Assembly: GCA_002376725.1 (NCBI GenBank)
Contig: DFOM01000010.1
Span: 1 to 19,981 of the forward strand
Reading direction: 5' to 3'
From: Cloacimonetes bacterium UBA3541
Lineage (GTDB): Bacteria; Cloacimonadota; Cloacimonadia; Cloacimonadales; Cloacimonadaceae
Length of the DNA stretch: 19,981 bases
Below are positions 1-7,998 of the stretch, in pieces; positions within the stretch are counted from its first letter, which is position 1, and every line of letters starts with the position of its first letter. A program made the position numbers and the translations under genes. Under the pieces are notes generated by a model. The model was not told where the DNA came from, did not search any database, and worked only from the letters and a program-made list of their open reading frames with translations.

Positions 1-27
1 AAAACTAATTAAAAAAATAGGGAAAAG

Positions 28-33
28 TATAAT
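28..33 (+). promoter_or_regulatory. Possible -10 box ahead of the V-ATPase operon
   Basis: An exact TATAAT lies 17 nt before the first ATG of the ATPase operon. I see no good -35 box at the expected distance (bases 5-10 read CTAATT), and the implied leader would be only about 10 nt long. The upstream region is cut by the window edge. This may be a genuine promoter element or simply AT-rich sequence. Confidence 0.2.
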
Positions 34-50
34 TTTAATATGGAGAAACG

Positions 51-650
51 ATGAGCGACCAGTTACAGGAATTGCTACAACGAGTTTATGAAGAAGGAGT
101 TAATAAAGCCAAAGCTGAAGCAGATCAGATTTTAGAAAAGGCAAAAGCTGAAGCAGAAAAAATTGTCCAGAACGCACAAGCAGAAGCAGATAGAATAATT
201 TCTGAAGCCAGAAAACAGGCTGAAGACCTTAAGCGCAACACTGAATCTGACCTTCAAATGGCAGCTCAAAACACCCTTAATGCTGTAAAACAAAAACTTA
301 CTGATATATTCCTGGATGAAGCGTTTAATGTTAAGCTACAGGAAAGTCTTGCAGACCCTCAATTCTTGCAAAAATTGATTCTGGAAACTGTAGCTGCCTG
401 GAAAGAATCTGAAGGAACAATTATAATAAGTCAGAATATGGAAGATAAATTGGATAAATTCTTTTTGCAATCTCTTTCTGAAAAAGCTTCAAAGGGATTG
501 AAAATAGAGTTTTCTCCTCAGATGAAAACTGGTTTTGCACTCACTCCAAGTGATGGTAGTTACAAATTAAGTTTTACTGACGAGGATTTTGCCAACCTAT
601 TTAAATCTTATTTAAGGCCTCGTAGCAATAAGTTACTATTCAAATCATAG
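51..650 (+). CDS. atpE: V-type ATP synthase subunit E (peripheral stalk)
   Basis: Predicted peripheral-stalk subunit of a V/A-type ATPase, holding the catalytic head still against the membrane stator while the rotor turns; cytoplasmic. The 199 aa length suits the family (about 190-210). Residues 15-65 form a long charged helix of repeated KAxAEA-type units, the typical coiled-coil N-terminus of subunit E. Residues 85-199 would be the globular head that binds the A/B cap. It is the first visible gene of the operon, as in spirochaete and chlamydial V-ATPase operons. GGAG sits 5 nt before the ATG. I infer identity from the coiled-coil pattern, size and position ahead of unmistakable A and B genes, because subunit E is poorly conserved. 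A subunit G/H-like stalk gene, its usual partner in archaea, is not seen. Confidence 0.88.
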   Translation: MSDQLQELLQRVYEEGVNKAKAEADQILEKAKAEAEKIVQNAQAEADRIISEARKQAEDLKRNTESDLQMAAQNTLNAVKQKLTDIFLDEAFNVKLQESLADPQFLQKLILETVAAWKESEGTIIISQNMEDKLDKFFLQSLSEKASKGLKIEFSPQMKTGFALTPSDGSYKLSFTDEDFANLFKSYLRPRSNKLLFKS

Positions 651-657
651 GTTATTG

Positions 658-1545
658 ATGCACACACAGTATTATTATTTTATAACTGGATTACCGGTTA
701 TAACGATTGAAGATAACAAGATTCCCTTCACTCCTGATGAATTTTTGCTTGAAGCAGAAGAGCATCTCGTTGCTTCTGACTTTCAGCTCTTAAGATGGCT
801 GCGTTTACCTGAAAAGGTTATAGAATTACTAAATGTAATCTATAACAAAGAAGATAAGCTACATACTATTGATGAAGAAAATCTAAAATTCTACCAGGAT
901 TACAAAGAGCATATGAAAGAAAGAGCCAGTGAACCAACTATACCTGTTAGAAAAGAGTTTAAGATTTTTCCCGATTTTCTTCATAAGATCATAACTGATC
1001 TCTACACCGAAGAGGAAATGCCACCCTATCAAAAAACCAGACATAAATTACTGGAAGCTACCTATGAATTTTGTTCTAAATCTTCTGATGATTTTTTGAA
1101 ACATTGGTTCAATTTCAATCGTGATATGCAAAACATCATTATTGCTATCAACGGTAGAGCTCATAATATTGATTATGTTCCCTATCTTATTGGAGAAGGC
1201 GAACTGGTGGAAAAATTGGCTAAAAGTCATTCTTTAGATTTTGGTTTGGGAAAGGATAATGAGCTTTTTGAAAGCATATATCTCATTTGGGAACAGAATA
1301 ATATTCTTTATCGGGAAAAACATTATGATATACTTAGATGGAAATGGATTGATGAATTTAATTTTTTCAATTATTTTAATATAGAACGCATTTTGGGTTA
1401 TGATGAGCAATTGCGTATGCTCAATCGCTGGATCAAACTTGATCCTACTGCAGGGAAAGAAGTATTTAAAAACACAATAGATACCCTATCCAAAAGTTTC
1501 ACTTTCCCTGAACAATTTAAAGTTAAATCAACAAGCAAAAAATAG
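658..1545 (+). CDS. DUF2764 family protein of the V-ATPase operon
   Basis: A soluble protein of 295 aa with no signal peptide or membrane segment, rich in aromatic and charged residues. It sits between subunits E and A. In bacterial V-ATPase operons of spirochaetes, chlamydiae and Bacteroidota this slot holds a DUF2764 protein, and the size and position fit. Its role is unproven. Because no recognisable subunit C gene is present, it may supply the link between the central stalk and the membrane ring (inference; archaeal subunit C is similarly sized and helical). I chose the ATG at 658, with AGG 6 nt upstream. A TTG codon directly before it (655) would add one residue and cannot be excluded. 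It starts 7 nt after subunit E ends, so translation is probably coupled. Confidence 0.75.
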   Translation: MHTQYYYFITGLPVITIEDNKIPFTPDEFLLEAEEHLVASDFQLLRWLRLPEKVIELLNVIYNKEDKLHTIDEENLKFYQDYKEHMKERASEPTIPVRKEFKIFPDFLHKIITDLYTEEEMPPYQKTRHKLLEATYEFCSKSSDDFLKHWFNFNRDMQNIIIAINGRAHNIDYVPYLIGEGELVEKLAKSHSLDFGLGKDNELFESIYLIWEQNNILYREKHYDILRWKWIDEFNFFNYFNIERILGYDEQLRMLNRWIKLDPTAGKEVFKNTIDTLSKSFTFPEQFKVKSTSKK

Positions 1546-1557
1546 AAGGTTAAGTTT

Positions 1558-3309
1558 ATGACCAAAGGCACCGTTAAAGGAATTATCAGCAACTTAGTTT
1601 ATGTGGAAGTTGATGGTCCGGTATTTCAGAATGAGATTTGTTATATAGATTTCCACGACATTAAACTGATGGCTGAAGTGATTAAGGTAGCAGGAAATAT
1701 TGCCTATACTCAGGTTTTTGAAAGTACCCGCGGTTTAAAACCTGGCAACACAGTTGAATTTACTGATAAAATGCTACAAGTTAAACTGGGACCAGGTATG
1801 CTATCTAAAAATTATGATGGTCTCCAGGATGATCTTAATAAGATGGAAGGGTTATATCTCAAACGTGGCGAGTATACTGACCCTTTAGATGAGGATAGCA
1901 TCTGGAAATTTACTCCTATCGCTAAAGAAGGAGACACGGTTATGGCAGGTGATTGGCTGGGTTCAGTTCCAGAAAACTGGATTGACCACAAGATAATGGT
2001 ACCATTTTTAATGGAAGAAAAATATCGGATTAAATCTATCGTTCCTGCTGGAGATTATAAAATTACAGATACCATTGCTGTGGTTGTAGATGACGAAGGA
2101 AATGAATATCCTTTAACTATGATACAATATTGGCCTGTAAAACTTCCTATCCGAGCCTATCAATCCAAACCACGCCCTTTCAAAACTCTGGAAACGGGTA
2201 TTCGTACTATTGATACTCTCAATCCTATAGCGGAAGGTGGAACAGGTTTCACACCTGGTCCTTTTGGAACAGGGAAAACAGTATTACAACACAGTATCTC
2301 TCAAAATGCTGAAGCAGATTTGATTGTTGTAGCTGCCTGTGGAGAAAGAGCTAATGAAGTAGTTGAACTTTTCACCGAGTTTCCTGAATTGGATGACCCT
2401 CGTACGGGAAGAAAATTAATTGAGCGCACTATTATCATTTGTAACACTTCCAATATGCCTGTAGCAGCAAGAGAAGCATCTGTCTATACGGCTATGTCTA
2501 TTTGTGAATACTATCGTTCTATGGGATTGAAAGTTCTGCTACTAGCAGATTCCACTTCTCGTTGGGCTCAAGCTTTAAGAGAAATGAGCAATCGTATGGA
2601 AGAACTTCCTGGTCCGGATGCTTATCCTATGGATTTACCAGCTATCATTTCAAACTTTTATGCCAGAGCTGGATATGTCTATCTAAATAACGGTCAAATA
2701 GGTTCTATCACCTTCATTGGAGCAGTTTCTCCTGCAGGTGGAAATCTAAAGGAACCGGTTACGGAATCTACTAAGAAAGCAGCTCGTTGTTTCTATTCTC
2801 TTTCTCAGGAAAGAGCAGATAGCAAACGTTATCCTGCTATTGACCCTATTGATTCTTATTCCAAATATCTTGAATATGAAGAGATTCAGGATTACTTGAA
2901 CCAGAATATCTCAGCAGGCTGGGTGGATAAAGTATACAAAGCAAAGGATATTCTTCTGAGAGGAAAAGAAGCAAAAGACCAGATTAATATCTTAGGTGAT
3001 GATGGAGTCCCATTGGATTATCATTCTCGTTTCTGGAAAAGCGAACTTATAGATAGAGTTATCCTAGTACAGGACAGCTTTGATCCAGTGGATAAATCTT
3101 CTTCTATGAAACGCCAAGCTTATATGTTGAATCTTTTACTTAAAATATGTAATACGGAATTTGATTTTGAAAGCTATGAAGAATTGCAGCCCTTCTATTC
3201 ACGAGTTATTAATGTTCTCGTTCAGATGAACTATCAATCTTTTGAAAGTGATAAGTTCAAAGAATATGAGGCTCAACTGGAATCTATTCTTACCGAAAGG
3301 AGAGTGTAA
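1558..3309 (+). CDS. atpA: V-type ATP synthase catalytic subunit A
   Basis: Catalytic subunit that binds and hydrolyses (or makes) ATP in the alternating A3B3 head. At 583 aa it matches the family (about 580-600). It has an N-terminal beta-barrel (roughly 1-75) and a non-homologous insert (roughly 110-190), the feature that separates A from F-type beta subunits. The Walker A loop GPFGTGKT is at 234-241 with Lys240, and CGER at 261-264 carries the catalytic glutamate Glu263. The family blocks NTSNMPVAAREAS (from 296) and ADSTSRWAQALRE follow. The C-terminal helical domain fills the rest. Every key residue I can check is intact, so it should be active. It starts 12 nt after the DUF2764 gene and ends 2 nt before subunit B. 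Either synthesis or hydrolysis is possible; sequence does not decide direction. Confidence 0.98.
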   Translation: MTKGTVKGIISNLVYVEVDGPVFQNEICYIDFHDIKLMAEVIKVAGNIAYTQVFESTRGLKPGNTVEFTDKMLQVKLGPGMLSKNYDGLQDDLNKMEGLYLKRGEYTDPLDEDSIWKFTPIAKEGDTVMAGDWLGSVPENWIDHKIMVPFLMEEKYRIKSIVPAGDYKITDTIAVVVDDEGNEYPLTMIQYWPVKLPIRAYQSKPRPFKTLETGIRTIDTLNPIAEGGTGFTPGPFGTGKTVLQHSISQNAEADLIVVAACGERANEVVELFTEFPELDDPRTGRKLIERTIIICNTSNMPVAAREASVYTAMSICEYYRSMGLKVLLLADSTSRWAQALREMSNRMEELPGPDAYPMDLPAIISNFYARAGYVYLNNGQIGSITFIGAVSPAGGNLKEPVTESTKKAARCFYSLSQERADSKRYPAIDPIDSYSKYLEYEEIQDYLNQNISAGWVDKVYKAKDILLRGKEAKDQINILGDDGVPLDYHSRFWKSELIDRVILVQDSFDPVDKSSSMKRQAYMLNLLLKICNTEFDFESYEELQPFYSRVINVLVQMNYQSFESDKFKEYEAQLESILTERRV

Positions 3310-3311
3310 TA

Positions 3312-4634
3312 ATGGCTGGAACTGCATTTCAAAAAATATACACCAAACTAACTCAGATTACTAAAGCTACCTGCACTGTCCAAGCTACAGGTGTAGGTAA
3401 TGAAGAACTTGCTACGGTAGGTGGAAGATTGGCTCAGGTAGTAAAAATTATAGATAATAAAGTTACCTTACAGATTTTTGAAGGTACTGAAGGAATCGGA
3501 ACAGATGCAGAGGTTATCTTTTATGGGAAACCTCCCACTCTAAAAGTTAGTGAACAGTTAGCAGGTAGATTCTTTAATGCCTATGGTGACCCTATTGATG
3601 GAGGACCTGAGATTGAAGGTGAAGAAGTGGAAATTGGCGGTCCCTCCGTTAATCCAGTTCGTCGTAGAGACCCTTCAGAACTTATTGCTACTGGTATTGC
3701 TGGAATTGACTTAAATAATACTTTGGTCACGGGACAAAAGATTCCTTTCTTTGCCGACCCAGATCAACCTTATAATCAAGTGATGGCTACTGTGGCGTTA
3801 AGAACCAAAGCAGATAAAATCATTCTGGGCGGAATGGGATTGTCTAATGATGATTATCTGTATTACAAAAATTCCTTTGAAAATGCTGGAGTGATTGATA
3901 AGATTATTGCCTTCATCAATACTACTGATGATCCACCCGTAGAAAGATTACTCGTTCCAGATATGGCTTTGAGTGCAGCTGAATATTTTGCTATCCAGAA
4001 AAATGAAGCAGTATTGGTACTTTTAACGGATATGACTCTTTATTGCGATGCTCTTTCTATTGTGAGTAATCGTATGGACCAGATTCCTTCCAAGGATTCA
4101 ATGCCAGGTTCTCTTTATTCCGATTTAGCCAAAATCTATGAAAAAGCAGTGCAATTTCCTACTGGTGGTTCTATAACTATTATTGCGGTGACTACTATTT
4201 CTGGTGGTGATATCACTCATGCTATTCCCGATAACACAGGATATATAACTGAAGGACAGCTTTATCTGAGAAGAGATACCGACATTGGAAAAGTTATTAT
4301 AGATCCAGCCAGATCTCTTTCTCGTTTGAAAACCAAGGTTATTGGAAAACGCACTCGTGCTGACCATCCTCAAGTTATGAGTGCTTCCGTTCGTTTAAAT
4401 GCTGATGCTATGAATGCCAGAACTAAACTGGAGAATGGTTTTGACTTAACTGATTATGACCAGCGAGCACTTCAATTTTCAAGAGATTATGCCGAGCAGA
4501 TTCTGGCTATTGATGTTAATGTAGACACTGAGGAAATGCTGGATAAAACCTGGGCACTTTTCCAGAAGTATTTTACTCCGGAAGAAGTTGGCATTAAAGA
4601 TGAATTTATGAAGCTTTACTGGAAAAAGGAATGA
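3312..4634 (+). CDS. atpB: V-type ATP synthase subunit B (non-catalytic)
   Basis: Partner of subunit A in the A3B3 head; it forms the regulatory nucleotide interface and supplies the arginine finger to the catalytic site. The 440 aa length fits (about 430-465). There is no Walker A loop. The aligned stretch reads TGQKIPFFADPDQPYNQ (140-156), which is normal for B subunits. The SLSRL block at 335-339 carries Arg338, the expected arginine finger. The C-terminus (about 385-440) is a helical domain with the usual EEVGIKD block. The ATG lies 2 nt after the subunit A stop, and a GGAG in the end of the A gene can serve as ribosome binding site. The last four bases overlap the next start (ATGA), implying coupled translation with subunit D. 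Confidence 0.97.
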   Translation: MAGTAFQKIYTKLTQITKATCTVQATGVGNEELATVGGRLAQVVKIIDNKVTLQIFEGTEGIGTDAEVIFYGKPPTLKVSEQLAGRFFNAYGDPIDGGPEIEGEEVEIGGPSVNPVRRRDPSELIATGIAGIDLNNTLVTGQKIPFFADPDQPYNQVMATVALRTKADKIILGGMGLSNDDYLYYKNSFENAGVIDKIIAFINTTDDPPVERLLVPDMALSAAEYFAIQKNEAVLVLLTDMTLYCDALSIVSNRMDQIPSKDSMPGSLYSDLAKIYEKAVQFPTGGSITIIAVTTISGGDITHAIPDNTGYITEGQLYLRRDTDIGKVIIDPARSLSRLKTKVIGKRTRADHPQVMSASVRLNADAMNARTKLENGFDLTDYDQRALQFSRDYAEQILAIDVNVDTEEMLDKTWALFQKYFTPEEVGIKDEFMKLYWKKE

Positions 4635-5230
4635 ATCTCAAGTTTCAATACAATAAAATTGCCCAACTTCAGCTGGAAAAACAGCTAAAGATTAGGCAGC
4701 AGGCACTTCCTACCTTAAAGAATAAGGAATCTGCACTAAGAATGGAAGTAAAACGGGCGCGAGATAGCGCTATGGAACTGGATGCAAAAATCCTATCCAG
4801 AATAGATGAACTAGAACCTATTATGAAACTTTGGGCTGAATTCGATCCCAGCCTTATAACAATTAAAAATGTAGAGATTTATGCTCGTAAAATTGCTGGC
4901 GTAGCTGTCCCTATTTTAAATAATATAGAATTTCACATTAGTGAATATGACCTATTTAGCACACCCTCCTGGTATTTGGATGGAATAGATATGATTAAAG
5001 AAATAGCTGCTCTAAGTATTGAAAGAGAATTCTTCTGGAGAAAAATGCTTATCTTAGAACAGGTGCGAAAAAAGACCACCCAAAAAGTTAATCTCTATGA
5101 AAAAGTCCAAATTCCTATCTATGAGGATGCCATCAGAAAAATTAAGCGTTTCTTAGAAGATGAGGAAAATCTTTCCAAAGCTTCTCAAAAAATTCTTAAA
5201 ACTCGTATTAGCCAGGAGGCTGCAGTATGA
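4631..5230 (+). CDS. atpD: V-type ATP synthase subunit D (central stalk)
   Basis: Central rotor shaft that turns inside the A3B3 head and transmits torque to the K ring. At 199 aa it suits the family (about 200-215). The N-terminus (from residue 8, with LQLEKQLKI) and the C-terminal third are long amphipathic helices expected to pair as an antiparallel coiled coil. The middle, about 90-120, is a short more variable head. It overlaps both neighbours by four bases (ATGA at 4631 and 5227), the tightest coupling in the operon, which suits subunits made in fixed ratio. Usually D works with a small subunit F. No F gene is visible here, as also reported for spirochaete-type operons. Confidence 0.92.
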   Translation: MNLKFQYNKIAQLQLEKQLKIRQQALPTLKNKESALRMEVKRARDSAMELDAKILSRIDELEPIMKLWAEFDPSLITIKNVEIYARKIAGVAVPILNNIEFHISEYDLFSTPSWYLDGIDMIKEIAALSIEREFFWRKMLILEQVRKKTTQKVNLYEKVQIPIYEDAIRKIKRFLEDEENLSKASQKILKTRISQEAAV

Positions 5231-7020
5231 TAGAAAAAATGAGAAAATACACCTTCGTTCTCTATCATCAGGACTACCAAAAATTCCTGGCTGACCTGCA
5301 AAAACTTGGTGTAGTTCATCTGGTTCAAAATACGGAAGAAAGAACGGAAACCTTAATACAGAATATGCAACAGCTGGAAGAATATGCGGAACAGCTAAAA
5401 TTTTTAAAAAAGCTTAGCTCTACTTCTGAAAAAACTTCTATCTCCTATCCATCTCAAGTATTACTACAAAAAATTCAACAGGCAAGAGAGGAAAAAGAAA
5501 AGCTGGAGCGTCTTGCAGAAACTTTACGCAAACAGATTCGGGAATTAGCACCCTGGGGTCATTTTGATTATGATCTAGTCAAAAAGCTTCAGCAATCTGG
5601 AATTAAGGTTGCGTTTTACACCTGTCTTAAGAACCATTTCAAACCTCAATGGTCGGAAGAATATGCTGTTCAGATTATAAATGAGGTTAATGGGATACTT
5701 TATTTTGTGGTTTTATACACCGATGAAAAACCTGAAATTGAAGCTGACCCCTTTAGTTTCCATCAACATACATTAGTAGAATTGGAATCCCAGCTTAAAA
5801 ATATAGAAAATCAGATTAAAGATATAGATGAATATCTATACAACATTGCCCCTACGGCAATAGAGATCTTCAGTAACGAAATTGAAGACCTCAGTAAGAC
5901 CTGTGAATTTGAAGAAGCAGTTTTACAAGGAATTGATGAAGCAGAGGGTAAAATTAAAATTTTGCAAGGTTTTATTCCTCAAAGATTGGAAAAAGAACTC
6001 GTAAAATTCCTGGAAAGTGAGAATGTGATATATTTTGCTGCTGATGCTACCATTGAAGACAATCCTCCCGTTAGCCTCACCAATAATTGGTTTGCTCGGT
6101 TATTTGAACCTATTAGCAAAATGTATATGTTACCTCATTATAATGAGTTTGACCTTACCCCATTTTTTGCACCTTTCTTTATGCTTTTCTTCGGATTTTG
6201 TAATGCTGATATCGTTTATGGGATAGTCTTCATTCTTCTTAGTTTATTAATCTATCGTAAAGTAAAAAATCCAGCCATCAAAAGCATAGGCTTATTAGGT
6301 GCTATGTTTGGCATATCTTCTATGATAATGGGATTTCTAATGGGCTCTGCTCTCGGTTTTGATCTAAAGAACACTGCCTTAGACCCTTATATCCTTATTC
6401 GGGACAACAACCAGATATTTAATCTTTCGCTTTTACTGGGTGCTATTCAGATTTTATTTGGAACTATTATTAATGGTGTTAAACAAGCAAAGCAAAGTGG
6501 TATAAAATATTTACTGGCACCTCTGGGAACCTTCTTATTCTTATTATCTTTGACCGTATTAGGTGCAGGACTTTTAGGAGTGGATAATAGTTCTATTACA
6601 CCTTATACTAAATACCTTTTATGGATTGGTTTAGCTTTGATGCTACTTTTCAATAATCCCGCCAAGAATCCACTGGTGAATATACTAAGTGGCTTGTGGT
6701 TACTATACAATGTTGTAACTGGCTTTTTTGGTGATATTCTATCCTATATCCGTCTATTTGCTTTAGGTGTTTCCAGTGCTATTCTGGGTATGGTGATTAA
6801 TTCTATTGGATTACAATTTTTAAGCATTAAATTTGTGGGACCTATTATCTTCTTTATATTTATGGTAGCAGGTCATACTCTAAATATTGCCTTAGGTACT
6901 TTAAGTGGTTTTGTACATCCTTTACGTCTTACCTTTGTAGAATTTTACAAAAATGCAGGATTCCAGGGACCTGGTATTCCATATCAGCCCTTTGGGCATA
7001 AAAAAATGATAAAAATATAA
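5227..7020 (+). CDS. atpI: V-type ATP synthase subunit I (membrane stator)
   Basis: Membrane stator (the 'a' subunit) that provides the half-channels through which ions reach the rotor ring. The 597 aa chain has two halves. Residues 1-300 are cytoplasmic, with long helical hairpins at about 40-107 and 180-260 that bind the peripheral stalk. From about 309 to 580 there are roughly seven or eight hydrophobic segments. The signature SYIRLFALG lies at 506-514, and Arg509 aligns with the essential arginine of the family that faces the rotor carboxylate. The C-terminal segment with HTLN and the VHPLRL block near the end is also typical. AGGAGG lies 7 nt before the ATG, inside the end of subunit D. 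The next gene follows after 12 nt. Confidence 0.96.
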   Translation: MIEKMRKYTFVLYHQDYQKFLADLQKLGVVHLVQNTEERTETLIQNMQQLEEYAEQLKFLKKLSSTSEKTSISYPSQVLLQKIQQAREEKEKLERLAETLRKQIRELAPWGHFDYDLVKKLQQSGIKVAFYTCLKNHFKPQWSEEYAVQIINEVNGILYFVVLYTDEKPEIEADPFSFHQHTLVELESQLKNIENQIKDIDEYLYNIAPTAIEIFSNEIEDLSKTCEFEEAVLQGIDEAEGKIKILQGFIPQRLEKELVKFLESENVIYFAADATIEDNPPVSLTNNWFARLFEPISKMYMLPHYNEFDLTPFFAPFFMLFFGFCNADIVYGIVFILLSLLIYRKVKNPAIKSIGLLGAMFGISSMIMGFLMGSALGFDLKNTALDPYILIRDNNQIFNLSLLLGAIQILFGTIINGVKQAKQSGIKYLLAPLGTFLFLLSLTVLGAGLLGVDNSSITPYTKYLLWIGLALMLLFNNPAKNPLVNILSGLWLLYNVVTGFFGDILSYIRLFALGVSSAILGMVINSIGLQFLSIKFVGPIIFFIFMVAGHTLNIALGTLSGFVHPLRLTFVEFYKNAGFQGPGIPYQPFGHKKMIKI

Positions 7021-7032
7021 ACTGGAGGTTAA

Positions 7033-7548
7033 ATGCCTTACATTCTTTTACAAGTAGGAAATTCAGCAACGCAAGTTCTAGCTAACTCTGGACACTCTAC
7101 TGCCTATATTTTAGCCTGGATAGGTCTCTTTTTAATGGTAGCACTATCTGGAATAGGTTCTGCCTGGGGAACAGTTATTGGTGGAAGTGCTACTATTGCT
7201 GCTATGAAAAAAAGAGATGATGTTTTTGCCAATTGTATGATTTTATCTGCGCTACCTGGAACTCAAGGATTATATGGGTTCGGTGCTTTCTTTATTCTGA
7301 AAGGGTTTGTCACCGCAGATATTAATATGATTACTGCAGCTGCTATTTTTGGTGCTGGACTTATTTCTGGGTTAGTAAACCTTATCTCTGCATATTTTCA
7401 AGCAAGAGTTGTAGCTACAGGTATTGAAAGCATTGGTAATGGCCATAATGTCTTTTCCAACACCCTAATTTTAGCCGTGTATCCTGAACTTTATGCCATT
7501 ATTTCTTTTGCTGCTTGTTTCCTTATCAGCGCAGCATTACCTCTTTAA
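7033..7548 (+). CDS. atpK: V-type ATP synthase subunit K (rotor ring, sodium type)
   Basis: Proteolipid that forms the membrane rotor ring. The 171 aa protein is a tandem duplication of the two-helix unit, giving four membrane segments (about 25-50, 63-91, 97-121, 144-169). Residues matching the sodium site of Enterococcus hirae NtpK can all be identified: Leu74, Thr77 and Gln78 in LPGTQGLYGF (74-83), Gln123 in FQARVVATGIE, and the single carboxylate Glu152 in YPELYAI. Only the second repeat carries the carboxylate, as in V-type K and unlike F-type c. I infer sodium coupling from this match; proton use under low sodium is possible. Ribosome binding site GGAGG is 5 nt ahead of the ATG. It is the last gene of the operon and is followed by a hairpin. 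Confidence 0.95.
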   Translation: MPYILLQVGNSATQVLANSGHSTAYILAWIGLFLMVALSGIGSAWGTVIGGSATIAAMKKRDDVFANCMILSALPGTQGLYGFGAFFILKGFVTADINMITAAAIFGAGLISGLVNLISAYFQARVVATGIESIGNGHNVFSNTLILAVYPELYAIISFAACFLISAALPL

Positions 7549-7562
7549 AAAATTGTATCAAC

Positions 7563-7606
7563 TTAAGGTTAGAACAGGGAAATTATGTTTCCCTGTTTTG
7601 CCTTAA
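7563..7606 (+). terminator. Nested hairpin after the V-ATPase operon
   Basis: A perfect 10-bp stem (7573-7582 AACAGGGAAA with 7588-7597 TTTCCCTGTT) closes a 5-nt loop and runs into four T residues, ending at 7599. A second, outer 6-bp stem pairs TTAAGG (7563-7568) with CCTTAA (7601-7606). The inner hairpin looks like an intrinsic terminator, but its T-run is short and the next gene starts only 17 nt later, so partial read-through into 7623 is likely. Confidence 0.7.
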
Positions 7607-7622
7607 ATATTAAGAGGATTTT

Positions 7623-7970
7623 ATGGAATTTCAAGGACAACATCAAGTACCACCAGGACAACAATACCAATATTGGCGATATTCTCCTATGCAACCACAT
7701 AGAGGAGTGTTAATATTAATCTTTGGCTTATTGGGACTTTTCACCTGTGCTATTTTTGGATTACTCGCCTGGATATTTGGAAATGAAGACCTCAAAAAAA
7801 TGGACCTCGGTATTATGGACCCTTCAGGTAGAGACCTTACCAATGCAGGAAGAATTCTGGGAATAATATCTGTATCTCTAACCGTTTTAGGCTTGGTTAT
7901 GATTTTAGCCTATATGTTTTTCGTTATGGGAGTTGCTGCATCTGCTTCTAATGGACTATTCCATATTTAG
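7623..7970 (+). CDS. Small membrane protein, DUF4190-like
   Basis: A 115 aa integral membrane protein of unknown function. The N-terminus (1-25) is Gln/Pro/Tyr rich and probably unstructured. Two hydrophobic segments follow at about 28-51 and 76-104, joined by a conserved loop with GNEDLKKMDLG and DPSGRDLTNAGRILG. That loop pattern (a Gly-Asn/Arg-x-Asp-Leu turn, then an SGR..TxAG motif leading into the second helix) is what I know from the DUF4190 family, often found in bacterial membrane proteins. AGAGGA lies about 5 nt before the ATG. The gene sits 25 nt past the ATPase terminator hairpin and 28 nt ahead of another small membrane protein. It is not an ATPase subunit by any motif I can see. 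Confidence 0.75.
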   Translation: MEFQGQHQVPPGQQYQYWRYSPMQPHRGVLILIFGLLGLFTCAIFGLLAWIFGNEDLKKMDLGIMDPSGRDLTNAGRILGIISVSLTVLGLVMILAYMFFVMGVAASASNGLFHI

Positions 7971-7998
7971 CTCTTAGAACTCAGCTCTAATCAAAACG

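Noticed and set aside
3312..4634. Missing Walker A loop in subunit B as a sign of a broken ATPase gene
   Set aside because: V-type B subunits normally lack the loop. The arginine finger and the rest of the sequence are intact.
6035..6226. A 63-codon frame overlapping subunit I in another frame on the same strand
   Set aside because: It is hydrophobic only because it shadows the membrane segments of subunit I; there is no separate start signal.
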